Part shown: positions 17,158-25,824 of the stretch, one piece after another
Layout: each line of letters opens with the position of its first letter
Numbering within the stretch: the stretch's first letter is position 1
Assembly: GCA_045642225.1 (NCBI GenBank)
Contig: JAZUIN010000080.1
Coordinates: 17,917-81,916 of the forward strand
DNA from: RUG191 sp045642225
GTDB taxonomy: Bacteria; Bacillota; Clostridia; Lachnospirales; Lachnospiraceae
Reading direction: 5' to 3'
DNA: 64,000 nt
The notes under the pieces: model-generated
The model's input: the letters and a program-made list of their open reading frames with translations, nothing else
Database searches by the model: none
What the model was told of the DNA's origin: nothing
Position numbers and translations under genes: made by a program

Positions 17158-17415
17158 ATGAAAGAATTTAAGTATGTAATTACTGATCCAGAAGGTATCC
17201 ATGCTCGTCCAGCGGGTGTTATGGTTAAACAAGCTGCAGGATATGCATGTAATGTTACTATTGCAAAGGATGGTAAAGAAGTTGATGCTAAGCGTATTAT
17301 GGGTGTAATGTCACTCGGAGTAAAATGCGGCATGGAAGTTACAATTAAATGTGACGGAGATGGCGAAGATACAGCTATTGCTGAACTCGAAGCATTTTTC
17401 AAAGAAAACTTATAA
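17158..17415 (+). CDS. ptsH: HPr-type phosphocarrier lacking the regulatory serine
   Basis: HPr passes phosphate from enzyme I to EIIA domains. The 85-residue protein has the catalytic His15 in GIHARPAG. Residue 46, normally the Ser phosphorylated by HPr kinase in Firmicutes, is Arg: the context is AKRIMGVMSLG and the codon is CGT at 17293-17295. It should therefore carry phosphate to FruA but be unable to act as P-Ser-HPr in CcpA-type carbon control. It lies between fruA and ptsI with AAAGGAGG upstream. A second, standard HPr elsewhere in the genome is possible. Confidence 0.92.
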   Translation: MKEFKYVITDPEGIHARPAGVMVKQAAGYACNVTIAKDGKEVDAKRIMGVMSLGVKCGMEVTIKCDGDGEDTAIAELEAFFKENL

Positions 17416-17438
17416 AACATTTTTATATGGAGGTTGCT

Positions 17439-19058
17439 ATGGAATATAATGGAAAAAGCGTTTTTAACGGAATAGCAATTGGGGATATTTACATTCTAGA
17501 TAAAGATGATGATGTTGTAAAAAGAGAACGTGTTGAAGACTTAGAAGCTGAAGTAAAACGTTTTCTTGATGCAAGAGAGTTGGCAAAGAAGCAATTACAA
17601 AAGCTATACGACAAAGCTCTTCAAGAGGTTGGCGAAGCAAATGCAGCTATTTTTGAAGTTCATCAGATGATGTTAGACGATTTGGATTACGAAGAGTCGA
17701 TTATCAATATGATTAATACTCAAAATGTAAATGCTGAATTTGCAGTTGCTACTACAGGAGATAATTTCTCTGAAATATTTGCAGCAATGGATGACGAGTA
17801 TATGAATGCTAGAGCTGCAGATGTCAAGGACATTTCTAATCGCGTTGTATCGGTACTTCAAGGAAAAGGTGATGGATCGATAGATTCTGACAAGCCTGTA
17901 ATTATTGTTGCAGATGATTTGGCGCCATCAGAAACTGTATCTTTGGATAAGTCGTTAGTATTGTCTTTTGTTACTAGACATGGTTCTACAAATTCACATA
18001 CAGCAATACTTGCTCGAACTATGAATATTCCAGCATTAATCGGAATTGATTATTCAGAGGATATAAATGGTAAATTAGCTATAGTTGATGGCTATGAAGG
18101 TAAGTTGATAGTTGAGCCTGATGAGAATACTTTGTCAGAATATCAAGAGAAGAAAGCGAAAGACGAAGAGAAGGCTAGACTTCTTCAAGATTTGAAAGGT
18201 AAATCCAATACTACAATTGACGGCAAAGAGATAAAACTTTATGCAAATATTGGTAGCGTATCTGATATAGGTAGTGTTTTAGAGAATGATGCTAGTGGTA
18301 TAGGTTTATTTAGATCTGAGTTTCTATATCTTGAATCTTCAGATTATCCTACAGAGGAAGAGCAGTTTAACGCGTATCGCAAGGTGGCAGAGACTTTAGC
18401 AGACAAGAAGGTTATTATTAGAACACTAGATATTGGTGCTGATAAACAGGTTGATTATTTCAACTTGGATAAAGAAGAAAATCCTGCTTTGGGATATAGA
18501 GCTATAAGAATTTGCTTGACTAGGCCAGAAATATTTAAAACACAGCTAAGAGCATTGTTTAGAGCTAGTTATTATGGCAATATTGCTATAATGTATCCAA
18601 TGATTATTTCAATGGATGAATGGTATCAAATACAAAAGGTTGTTAACGTTGTTAAGGCTGAACTTGATGAGCAAGATATTCCTTATGGTGAAGTAGAACA
18701 AGGTGTTATGATTGAAACACCAGCAGCCGTCTTTATTTCAGATGAATTAGGTAAAGTTGCTGATTTCTTCTCTATTGGTACAAATGATTTGACACAATAT
18801 ACTCTTGCTTGTGATAGACAAAATCCTAATTTGGATAATATTAATGATCCACATCACATTGCTATATTAAGAGCAATTGAGATGACTGTTAAAAATGGTC
18901 ATGCAGGTGGTGCTTGGGTTGGTATTTGTGGCGAACTTGGAGCTGACACTGAATTGACAGAGAAATTCTTGAGAATGGGAGTGGATGAATTGTCAGTAGC
19001 GCCATCTAGAATCTTAACTGTTAGAGATAAAATACGAAGCATTGATTTATCTAAATAG
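17439..19058 (+). CDS. ptsI: PTS enzyme I (phosphoenolpyruvate-protein phosphotransferase)
   Basis: Enzyme I takes phosphate from PEP and hands it to HPr. The 539-residue protein has the N-terminal HPr-binding helices (about 30-150), the phospho-His motif STNSHTAILARTMNIPA (about residue 185), the PEP-binding TIM barrel with GIGLFRSEFLYL and GYRAIRICL, and the C-terminal VGICGELGAD with the active-site Cys. Length is somewhat below the usual 570 but all domains are present. Start ATG 17439 follows TGGAGG; an ATG at 17427 overlaps that site. It is the last gene of the fru operon. Confidence 0.95.
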   Translation: MEYNGKSVFNGIAIGDIYILDKDDDVVKRERVEDLEAEVKRFLDARELAKKQLQKLYDKALQEVGEANAAIFEVHQMMLDDLDYEESIINMINTQNVNAEFAVATTGDNFSEIFAAMDDEYMNARAADVKDISNRVVSVLQGKGDGSIDSDKPVIIVADDLAPSETVSLDKSLVLSFVTRHGSTNSHTAILARTMNIPALIGIDYSEDINGKLAIVDGYEGKLIVEPDENTLSEYQEKKAKDEEKARLLQDLKGKSNTTIDGKEIKLYANIGSVSDIGSVLENDASGIGLFRSEFLYLESSDYPTEEEQFNAYRKVAETLADKKVIIRTLDIGADKQVDYFNLDKEENPALGYRAIRICLTRPEIFKTQLRALFRASYYGNIAIMYPMIISMDEWYQIQKVVNVVKAELDEQDIPYGEVEQGVMIETPAAVFISDELGKVADFFSIGTNDLTQYTLACDRQNPNLDNINDPHHIAILRAIEMTVKNGHAGGAWVGICGELGADTELTEKFLRMGVDELSVAPSRILTVRDKIRSIDLSK

Positions 19059-19090
19059 TATATTAAATTACATATTTATATCAAAACATG

Positions 19091-19119
19091 AAAGAAGCGC
19101 TAGAAATGGCGCTTCTTTT
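19091..19119 (+). terminator. Intrinsic terminator after ptsI
   Basis: AAAGAAGCGC (19091-19100) pairs with GCGCTTCTTT (19109-19118) around an 8-base loop, with a short T run. Confidence 0.87.
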
Positions 19120-19150
19120 GTGTTTTTTAATAAGGATTTAACACGGCAAA

Positions 19151-19207
19151 CAACAATATATAGTGTATAAATTTAAAAAAATTCAAAAAAAACACAATTT
19201 ACTATTT
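19151..19207. promoter_or_regulatory. Putative NrdR boxes upstream of nrdDG
   Basis: CAACAATATATAGTGT (19151-19166) matches the NrdR consensus ACACWATATATWGTGT at 14 of 16 positions. A weaker second match, ACACAATTTACTATTT (19192-19207, 12 of 16), begins 41 bases later, about four helical turns. They precede a TATAAT at 19231-19236. NrdR is the ATP/dATP-sensing repressor of ribonucleotide reductase genes; its boxes usually occur as phased pairs. The first box is convincing and the second less so. Confidence 0.72.
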
Positions 19208-19236
19208 ATTTTTTTTCGTTTTTGTATTATTATAAT

Positions 19237-19384
19237 AAGGCGCTACATATTGTGTAGGGGAGAATTTTGATGCCTACATTTTGTTTTTCGTAAAAACGAA
19301 TTTGGCTAGAAATTCTGAAGAATAAGCGCATTACATAGGAAGAAGAGTTTTAGAGGAAGAAGAGTTTTTTGAGGATTAAGTAAA
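19237..19384 (+). other. nrdD 5' leader with competing hairpins and a short tandem repeat
   Basis: This belongs to the 326-base gap between ptsI and nrdD. CTACA (19243-19247) can pair with TGTAG (19253-19257), which can instead pair with CTACA (19274-19278). A separate hairpin, GTTTTT-CGT-AAAAAC, lies at 19283-19297. The 15-mer AGGAAGAAGAGTTTT occurs at 19337-19351 and 19354-19368. The nrdD ribosome binding site, GAGGA, is at 19371-19375. No known riboswitch was recognised. Confidence 0.4.
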
Positions 19385-21622
19385 ATGGATTTGCAAGAGA
19401 TTGAAATTAAAACAAAAGTAATCAAAAGAAATGGTAGAGAAGTAAATTTTAATCTAGATAAGATTATTACTGCTATTGAGAAGGCAAATGATAATATTGA
19501 AGGTATTCATCAGATGAATGAATATCAAATTCAGGCTGTAGCAGAGAAGATTGCTAAGCAGGTTGAAGATTCAATGCATGCCATCAATGTAGAAGATATC
19601 CAAGATATGGTTGAAACTGGTATCATGGAGATGCGTGGATACGAAGTTGCGCAAAAATATGTACGTTATAGATATAAGAGAGAGCTTTCTCGTAAATCTA
19701 ATACAACAGATAATGGAATTCTAGCTTTGATTGACCAGATAAATGAAGAGGTTAAGCAAGAGAATTCTAACAAGAATCCTGTTATTAATTCTACTCAAAG
19801 AGATTATATGGCTGGAGAAGTATCCAAAGATTTAACTAAGAGAGTACTTTTGCCAGAAGATATAACAAGAGCTCATGATGAAGGTCTTATACATTTTCAT
19901 GATTCGGATTACTTTGCTCAAAGAGAGCATAACTGTGATTTGATCAATTTAGAAGATATGTTACAGAATGGAACAGTTATATCTGAGACTATGATTGAGA
20001 AGCCACATTCCTTCTTTACAGCTTGTAACGTTACAACACAAATTGTTGCACAAGTAGCTTCAAATCAATATGGTGGACAGTCATTTTCGTTAGCTCATTT
20101 GGCTCCATTTGTTGATATTTCTCGTCAGAAGATTAAGAAGCAAGTTATAGAAGAGAGAACAGAATGTGGTGACTCTTTGGATGAAGAAATTGTTTCTAAG
20201 GTAGTAGAGAAGCGTTTGTTTACAGAGATTCAATCTGGTATACAAACTATCCAGTATCAACTAATTACACTTATGACATGTAATGGTCAAGCGCCATTTG
20301 TAACTATGTTTATGTATTTAGACGAGGTAGAGGAAGGTCAAACTAGAGATGACCTTGCTATGCTTATTAAAGAAGTGTTACGCCAACGTATGGTAGGTGT
20401 TAAGAATGAGAAGGGTGTTCTTATTACACCAGCATTTCCAAAATTAATCTATGTATTAGATGAAGATAACATTCGTGAAGGCTCTAGATATTATGAAATA
20501 ACAGAGTTGGCTGCAGCTTGTACAGCAAAGAGAATGGTACCTGATTATGTTTCAGCTAAGATTATGAAGCAGCTTAAGATAGATAAGACTGGCAAAGGAG
20601 CGATTTATCCTCCAATGGGTTGTAGATCATTCTTGACACCAGATAGAACAACTATTGAGAATGCTGCAAATGCTAAGAATTATGATCCAAACAAGCCAAA
20701 GTATTATGGTAGATTTAATCAAGGTGTTGTTACAATTAACCTTGTTGATGTTGCATGCTCAGCAGAAGGCAATATGGACAAGTTCTGGAGCATTCTAGAA
20801 GAGAGATTAGAATTATGCCATAAGGCACTTCGTTGTAGACATGAGAGACTACTTGGTACTGTCTCTGATGTTGCACCTATTTTGTGGCAACATGGTGCTA
20901 TTGCAAGACTTGATAAGGGCGAGACTATCGATAAGTTGTTATTCGATGGTTATTCAACAATTTCGCTTGGTTATGCAGGTCTTTATGAGATGTGCGTTAG
21001 AATGCTAGGTGTTAGTCATACAACAGAAGAGGGTAGAGATTTCTCTCTTAAAGTAATGAAGAAGCTGAATGATAAATGTGCTGAGTGGAAGGCTGCGGAG
21101 AACATTGATTATTCTGTATATGGAACTCCTATGGAGTCTACTACATATAAGTTCTCTAAATGCTTACAGAAGCGTTTTGGTATCATTCCAGGCGTTACAG
21201 ACAAGAACTATATTACTAATAGTTACCATGTTCACGTTACAGAAGAAATTGATGCCTTTAAGAAGCTCAAATTTGAAGCTGATTTCCAACAATTATCGCC
21301 AGGTGGAGCTATTTCTTATGTAGAAGTACCTAATATGCAACAGAATATACCTGCTGTAATTGCTGTTATGCAGCATATATATGAGAATATTATGTATGCT
21401 GAGCTTAATACTAAGTCAGATTACTGTGAAGTATGTAGTTATGATGGCGAAATCCAAATTGTTAAGGATGATAGCGGTAAGTTGGTTTGGGAATGCCCAA
21501 GATGCGGTAACAGAGATGAAGATAAGATGTCTGTAGCTAGAAGAACTTGTGGATATATTGGTACACAGTTCTGGAATCAAGGTAGAACTCAAGAAATTAA
21601 GGATAGAGTACTTCATTTATAA
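19385..21622 (+). CDS. nrdD: Anaerobic ribonucleoside-triphosphate reductase
   Basis: This glycyl-radical enzyme reduces NTPs to dNTPs without oxygen. The 745-residue protein begins with an ATP-cone (about 10-100, VIKRNGREVNFNLDKIITAIEKAN), which gives allosteric control by ATP/dATP. The catalytic barrel follows (HDSDYFAQREHNCDLINLEDML and onward). A C-terminal zinc ribbon has CEVC and CPRC pairs, and the glycyl-radical loop RRTCGYIGT carries the radical Gly at about 723. It is paired with its activase 11 bases downstream and preceded by NrdR-like boxes. Length is typical. Confidence 0.97.
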   Translation: MDLQEIEIKTKVIKRNGREVNFNLDKIITAIEKANDNIEGIHQMNEYQIQAVAEKIAKQVEDSMHAINVEDIQDMVETGIMEMRGYEVAQKYVRYRYKRELSRKSNTTDNGILALIDQINEEVKQENSNKNPVINSTQRDYMAGEVSKDLTKRVLLPEDITRAHDEGLIHFHDSDYFAQREHNCDLINLEDMLQNGTVISETMIEKPHSFFTACNVTTQIVAQVASNQYGGQSFSLAHLAPFVDISRQKIKKQVIEERTECGDSLDEEIVSKVVEKRLFTEIQSGIQTIQYQLITLMTCNGQAPFVTMFMYLDEVEEGQTRDDLAMLIKEVLRQRMVGVKNEKGVLITPAFPKLIYVLDEDNIREGSRYYEITELAAACTAKRMVPDYVSAKIMKQLKIDKTGKGAIYPPMGCRSFLTPDRTTIENAANAKNYDPNKPKYYGRFNQGVVTINLVDVACSAEGNMDKFWSILEERLELCHKALRCRHERLLGTVSDVAPILWQHGAIARLDKGETIDKLLFDGYSTISLGYAGLYEMCVRMLGVSHTTEEGRDFSLKVMKKLNDKCAEWKAAENIDYSVYGTPMESTTYKFSKCLQKRFGIIPGVTDKNYITNSYHVHVTEEIDAFKKLKFEADFQQLSPGGAISYVEVPNMQQNIPAVIAVMQHIYENIMYAELNTKSDYCEVCSYDGEIQIVKDDSGKLVWECPRCGNRDEDKMSVARRTCGYIGTQFWNQGRTQEIKDRVLHL

Positions 21623-21633
21623 TAGAGGTAGAT

Positions 21634-22140
21634 ATGAATTATTCAAATATAAAGTATTGTGATATAGCAAATGGCACTGGTGTTAGAACTAGTTTGTTTG
21701 TATCAGGATGTACACATCATTGTAAGGGATGCTTTAACCCTGAGACATGGGATTTTAACTATGGTCAAGAATTTAACGTAGATACAATGTACGATATAGT
21801 CGTGTCACTAGAGCCTAGTTATATTTCTGGATTGTCACTACTTGGCGGAGAACCTCTTGAACCACAGAATCAAGAAGGGCTTTTGCCGCTACTTAAGTCT
21901 GTTAAAGAAAGATTTCCAGAAAAAACTATTTGGTGTTATACAGGCTATACGTTAGAAAGTGATGTCCTAAGTGAAGACGGTAAAGCACATGCTGATTGTA
22001 CAGATAACTTTCTTTCATACATTGATGTAATTGTAGATGGTGAGTTTAATGAAGAATTGAAGGATATTACCTTAGAATTTAGAGGTAGTTCTAACCAAAG
22101 GATATTAAAGAAGCAGGCAGATGGTAGCTTTTCAGAGTAA
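21634..22140 (+). CDS. nrdG: Anaerobic ribonucleotide reductase activating protein
   Basis: This radical-SAM enzyme installs the glycyl radical on NrdD. The 168-residue protein has the CX3CX2C cluster motif SGCTHHCKGCFNPETWDF (C26, C30, C33), the GGE-type motif LLGGEPLEPQN and a C-terminal FRGSSNQRIL. The start has GAGGTAG upstream. It follows nrdD directly and ends before a terminator. Confidence 0.96.
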   Translation: MNYSNIKYCDIANGTGVRTSLFVSGCTHHCKGCFNPETWDFNYGQEFNVDTMYDIVVSLEPSYISGLSLLGGEPLEPQNQEGLLPLLKSVKERFPEKTIWCYTGYTLESDVLSEDGKAHADCTDNFLSYIDVIVDGEFNEELKDITLEFRGSSNQRILKKQADGSFSE

Positions 22141-22170
22141 AAATTAAAGAAATTTTATGCCAAAATAAAT

Positions 22171-22220
22171 AGGTTCTAATCTTTACCCACAAGTAAAATT
22201 TAGAACCTTTTGTTTTTTTT
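22171..22220. terminator. Terminator between nrdG and the convergent YprB-like gene
   Basis: AGGTTCTAA (22171-22179) pairs with TTAGAACCT (22200-22208), followed on the plus strand by a long T tract; an inner CTTTA/TAAAG pairing is possible. The minus-strand side is only moderately T-rich, so bidirectional action is uncertain. Confidence 0.8.
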
Positions 22221-22247
22221 ATTTTACATGTGTTTTCGCTAAAGATA

Positions 22248-23354
22248 TTACTTCATATAATGCGAAATAATATGCTTTATATATACGTCGTAGAATTTTA
22301 CGTCGATGTTTTCTGGATCAAATCTAATAAATTCTTCTTTTGATGAATAATCGTCCTTGAAAATGCGATTGTCTTCAAATAGGCTATGGTCGTATATTGG
22401 AAGATAATAGCTTTCTGATGCTATATAGCAATTCTTTTGTGTTGCATTTACGGCTTCTTTCTTGTTAGAAGCGTTAAGAAGCTGTTTTGGTACGATAATA
22501 TCTTCAGATGGGATATAAGCATAGTCTTTGTAATTAGTTAAATAATAGTTTAACTTCTTGTGTTGTGGCAATAGTAAAATCTTGATTTTATTATTACGAA
22601 AAACGATATAATAAAATTCAGATTTAATCGAGAAGTCTGTTGGCAAATTATAATTTAATTTATACTCGGCTTTTAACTCGTAATTTACAAAGTTAATTTC
22701 AGAATTAACATTTTTAGGCGAATTTTGCGTTATTGTGTCAATTTTTGGTAAAATTTTGATAATTTCGATATATCTATAAATAGTCAGAATATTTACCATC
22801 CCTGCGACATCTTCTAGGTTGTGACATATTAATTTGTTGTAATCATCAATATTTCTATCTTTTGAATAGTTGTGATATATCTTTATTAGCTGTCCGCCAT
22901 TATAAATGTCATTTCGACCTATATTAAGAAAGCTTTCTATTGTTTTTTGCTTTACATTTTCTAGATCTAATAGTTTTTTTAAGCATTTACAGTCCTTGTA
23001 AATGTCCGTGTGAGAGTAGTCGTTGGCGTTAAAATCCAGACTGTAATGCTTACATTTTTCTTCTATAAATGGGAAATCAAAGGCTAAGCCATTAAAAGAA
23101 ATAAATTTATTTGTATTTTTGATTAATTCTATGAATTTTTCGAGAATTAGAATCTCTTCTGAAGTATCCTCTGCGAAAAGTAGAGCGATTCTCATCTCAT
23201 TTTCCTGTAAAAAAGCTAGCCCTATCATATAGATATGACAAGAAGTTCTAGAAAAGCCAGTTGTTTCTATATCTAGAAACATAGTATTGTCGTTCAAAAG
23301 CTTTCTTTCTTCATTTTCAATTTGTCCTTGGAATTTTTCTTCTATAACTTTCAT
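22248..23354 (-). CDS. Ribonuclease H-like (YprB-type) 3'-5' exonuclease domain protein
   Basis: This is a 368-residue protein with an RNase_H_2/YprB DEDD exonuclease fold. The metal-binding residues are visible: D28 and E30 in FLDIETTGF, D93 in SFNGLAFDFPF, and D182 with H178 in CHNLEDVAGM. The C-terminal half (about 200-368) has no recognised motif. In Bacillus, yprB lies beside the helicase gene yprA, but no helicase accompanies it here. It is transcribed alone, against nrdG and divergently from rnfC. The nuclease fold is well supported; the substrate is unknown. Confidence 0.85.
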   Translation of the reverse strand: MKVIEEKFQGQIENEERKLLNDNTMFLDIETTGFSRTSCHIYMIGLAFLQENEMRIALLFAEDTSEEILILEKFIELIKNTNKFISFNGLAFDFPFIEEKCKHYSLDFNANDYSHTDIYKDCKCLKKLLDLENVKQKTIESFLNIGRNDIYNGGQLIKIYHNYSKDRNIDDYNKLICHNLEDVAGMVNILTIYRYIEIIKILPKIDTITQNSPKNVNSEINFVNYELKAEYKLNYNLPTDFSIKSEFYYIVFRNNKIKILLLPQHKKLNYYLTNYKDYAYIPSEDIIVPKQLLNASNKKEAVNATQKNCYIASESYYLPIYDHSLFEDNRIFKDDYSSKEEFIRFDPENIDVKFYDVYIKHIISHYMK

Positions 23355-23408
23355 AATAATATTTTAACAAAAAAATCCTCTATATTATAGTAAAATGTCA
23401 AAATATGT

Positions 23409-23458
23409 TTGTTAAAAATTAAACTATTGTTAAAAATATGTAATAAATGTGTTATAAT
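23409..23458 (+). promoter_or_regulatory. rnf promoter with a Rex-like operator
   Basis: TATAAT at 23453-23458 carries an extended -10 TG (TGT-TATAAT); a TTGTTA lies at 23427-23432 with a long 20-base spacer. Immediately upstream, TTGTTAAAAATTAAACTA (23409-23426) matches the clostridial Rex consensus TTGTTAAN4TTAACAA at 12 of 14 positions. Rex senses NADH/NAD+, which fits control of a ferredoxin:NAD+ oxidoreductase. The promoter is fair; the Rex assignment is an inference. Confidence 0.55.
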
Positions 23459-23523
23459 TTCTTTTAACTGTGGAAAATATTTCACTGAAACTATTATATT
23501 CATGAAAGAGAGGAAGACGATTT

Positions 23524-24846
23524 ATGGGTTTGAGGACGTTTAAAGGTGGCGTTCATCCTTATGATGGTAAGGAATTATCAAAGTCAAAACCTACGCGTAA
23601 ATTGTTGCCTAAGGGAGATCTTGTATATCCACTTTCGCAACATATTGGCGCTCCTGCAACTCCAATAGTTAACGTTGGAGACACTGTACTTCGTGGACAG
23701 AAGATTGCAGAGGCTGGCGGTTTTGTTTCATCTCCAATATTTGCTTCTGTTTCTGGTCGAGTTAAGGCTATTGAACCAAGAAGAGTTGCAATTGGTGACA
23801 TGGTTAATTCTATTATTATTGAGAGTGATGGAAAGTTTCTTGAGACGGGATTTGATTCTTGTGAAGATTATTCAACATTATCAAATGAAGAAATAATCAA
23901 TAAGATCAAGGATGCAGGTGTTGTTGGTATGGGAGGCGCTGGTTTCCCAACACATGTTAAATTATCACCTAAAGAACCAGATAAGATTGATCATATTATT
24001 GCCAACTGTGCAGAATGTGAGCCTTATTTGACAGCTGATTATAGAAGGATGATTGAGAATCCTGAGAAGCTTGTTGGTGGTATGAAGATTATCCTTCAAT
24101 TATTCCCTAATGCAAAAGGTGTATTTGGTGTAGAGGATAATAAAGCTGATTGTATTAATAAGCTTATGGATTTAGTTAAAGATGAAGAGAGAATGGAAGT
24201 AGTTCCTCTTAAGACTAAATATCCACAAGGTGGTGAGCGTCAGTTAATTTTCGCTTGTACTGAAAGAGCTATTAATGCAAAAATGCTTCCAGCTGATGCA
24301 GGATGTATCGTTGATAACGTAGAAACTATGGTTGCAATTTACAATGCAGTTGTAGAAGGTAAGCCAGTTATGAATCGTATATTTACAGTAACTGGTGATG
24401 CTGTTTGTGAGCATAGAAACTATGATATGTACATGGGTACAAGCTTTGAGGAATTCCTTGAAGATGCAGGTGGATTTATTACAGATTGCGAGAAGATAAT
24501 TGCTGGTGGACCTATGATGGGATTTGCTCTTAAAGACGTCAAGATTCCTACAACTAAGACAACCTCAGCACTTCTATGTTTATCTAAGGATGAAGCTTCA
24601 AGATATGCACCTAGTGCATGTATTAATTGTGGAATGTGTGTTACAGCATGTCCAGAACAATTAGTACCATCTAGATTAGCAAAGTTTGCTGAAACAGGTC
24701 GCAAGGATGAATTCGAGAAATGGTATGGTTTAGAGTGTGTAGAATGTGGTTGTTGTACATTTACATGTCCAGCTAAGAAGCATTTGGCTCAATCTATCAA
24801 GACAATGAAGAAACAAATTCTTGCAGACAAGAGAAATCAAAAGTAA
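23524..24846 (+). CDS. rnfC: Rnf electron transport complex subunit C
   Basis: RnfC is the peripheral NADH-interacting subunit of ferredoxin:NAD+ oxidoreductase. The 440-residue protein has an N-terminal biotinyl/lipoyl-like domain (about 30-100), the nucleotide/FMN-binding motif GVVGMGGAGFPTHVKL (about 135-150), a SLBB region, and two C-terminal [4Fe-4S] motifs, CINCGMCVTACPEQ and CVECGCCTFTCPAK. Length is typical of clostridia, without the long C-terminal repeats of proteobacterial RnfC. First gene of rnfCDGEAB; RBS GAGAGGAAG. Confidence 0.96.
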   Translation: MGLRTFKGGVHPYDGKELSKSKPTRKLLPKGDLVYPLSQHIGAPATPIVNVGDTVLRGQKIAEAGGFVSSPIFASVSGRVKAIEPRRVAIGDMVNSIIIESDGKFLETGFDSCEDYSTLSNEEIINKIKDAGVVGMGGAGFPTHVKLSPKEPDKIDHIIANCAECEPYLTADYRRMIENPEKLVGGMKIILQLFPNAKGVFGVEDNKADCINKLMDLVKDEERMEVVPLKTKYPQGGERQLIFACTERAINAKMLPADAGCIVDNVETMVAIYNAVVEGKPVMNRIFTVTGDAVCEHRNYDMYMGTSFEEFLEDAGGFITDCEKIIAGGPMMGFALKDVKIPTTKTTSALLCLSKDEASRYAPSACINCGMCVTACPEQLVPSRLAKFAETGRKDEFEKWYGLECVECGCCTFTCPAKKHLAQSIKTMKKQILADKRNQK

Positions 24847-24864
24847 GGAGGTTAATGATTTTAA

Positions 24865-25824
24865 ATGGATAAATTATTTAATGTCACTTCTGCGCCACAT
24901 GTTCGCAGTAAGTTGAGTACACAAAAAATAATGCTTTTGGTCATTATTTCATTAATGCCTGCTACACTTTTTGGTATTGCAAATTTTGGTTATAAAGCAT
25001 TGATTCTTATTCTAGTTACAATCGCTTCATGCGTTGTTTCAGAATGGTTATACAATTTAATTGTTAAGAAAGAGAACACAATCAAAGATTTAAGTGCTGT
25101 TGTTACAGGTTTGTTATTAGCACTTAACTTGCCTCATACACTTCCATGGTGGATGGCAGTAATTGGTGGTGTTTTCGCTATTATAGTAGTTAAATGTTTA
25201 TTTGGTGGCTTAGGACAAAACTTCATGAACCCAGCCTTAGGCGCTAGATGTTTTCTACTTATTTCATTTACTAGTGCAATGACAAGCTTCTCTTATGACG
25301 GTGTGGCTACAGCAACACCACTTGCAAATCTTAAAGCTGGAGATAAGGTTGATGCATTGTCAATGTTATTAGGTAACGAAGCTGGTACAATCGGTGAGAC
25401 ATCTGTAATTGCATTATTAATTGGTGCTATTATTTTGATTTTAGCTGGTGTAATTGATCTTAAGATTCCAGCATCATACATTATTACTTTCGCTGTATTT
25501 ATCTTATTATTTGGTGGACACGGCTTTGATGGAACATTTTTAGTTGAGCATATTTGTGGTGGTGGTTTAATTCTCGGTGCTTTCTTTATGGCAACAGATT
25601 ATGCTACTAGTCCAATAACTCCAATGGGTAAAATCTTGTTTGGTATATTACTTGGTATTTTGACAGGATTATTCAGAATATTTGGAGCTTCAGCAGAAGG
25701 TGTTTCTTATGCAATAATTATTGGAAACCTTATTGTTCCATTAATTGAGAAAATAACAATTCCTCGTGCTTTTGGAATTACTAAAGTAAAGAAGGAGGTT
25801 AAAGTAGATGAAAAAAATAGCTAA
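24865..25824 (+). CDS. rnfD: Rnf electron transport complex subunit D
   Basis: RnfD is an integral membrane flavoprotein of the Rnf ion pump. The 319-residue protein has about eight to nine membrane helices, the family motif GGLGQNFMNPALGARCFL (about 114-131) and a covalent FMN site, DGVATATPL, with T151 the expected linked residue. AAGGAGGT lies 12 bases before the ATG, a slightly long spacing; the ATG at 24855 is out because its frame stops at once. Its 3' end overlaps rnfG by 17 bases. Confidence 0.95.
   Translation: MDKLFNVTSAPHVRSKLSTQKIMLLVIISLMPATLFGIANFGYKALILILVTIASCVVSEWLYNLIVKKENTIKDLSAVVTGLLLALNLPHTLPWWMAVIGGVFAIIVVKCLFGGLGQNFMNPALGARCFLLISFTSAMTSFSYDGVATATPLANLKAGDKVDALSMLLGNEAGTIGETSVIALLIGAIILILAGVIDLKIPASYIITFAVFILLFGGHGFDGTFLVEHICGGGLILGAFFMATDYATSPITPMGKILFGILLGILTGLFRIFGASAEGVSYAIIIGNLIVPLIEKITIPRAFGITKVKKEVKVDEKNS

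Noticed and set aside
17427..17438. Start of ptsI at ATG 17427
   Set aside because: That ATG overlaps the TGGAGG ribosome binding site, and the ATG at 17439 is properly spaced and gives the usual enzyme I N terminus.
19059..19384. A known riboswitch (cobalamin or similar) before nrdD
   Set aside because: No conserved riboswitch core could be recognised; the leader is short and better explained by NrdR sites and small hairpins.
22248..23354. DNA polymerase III epsilon-type proofreading subunit
   Set aside because: The DEDD residues fit, but the overall pattern (FLDIETTGF, NGLAFDFPF, HNLEDVAGM) is that of the YprB/RNase_H_2 group and no polymerase context exists.
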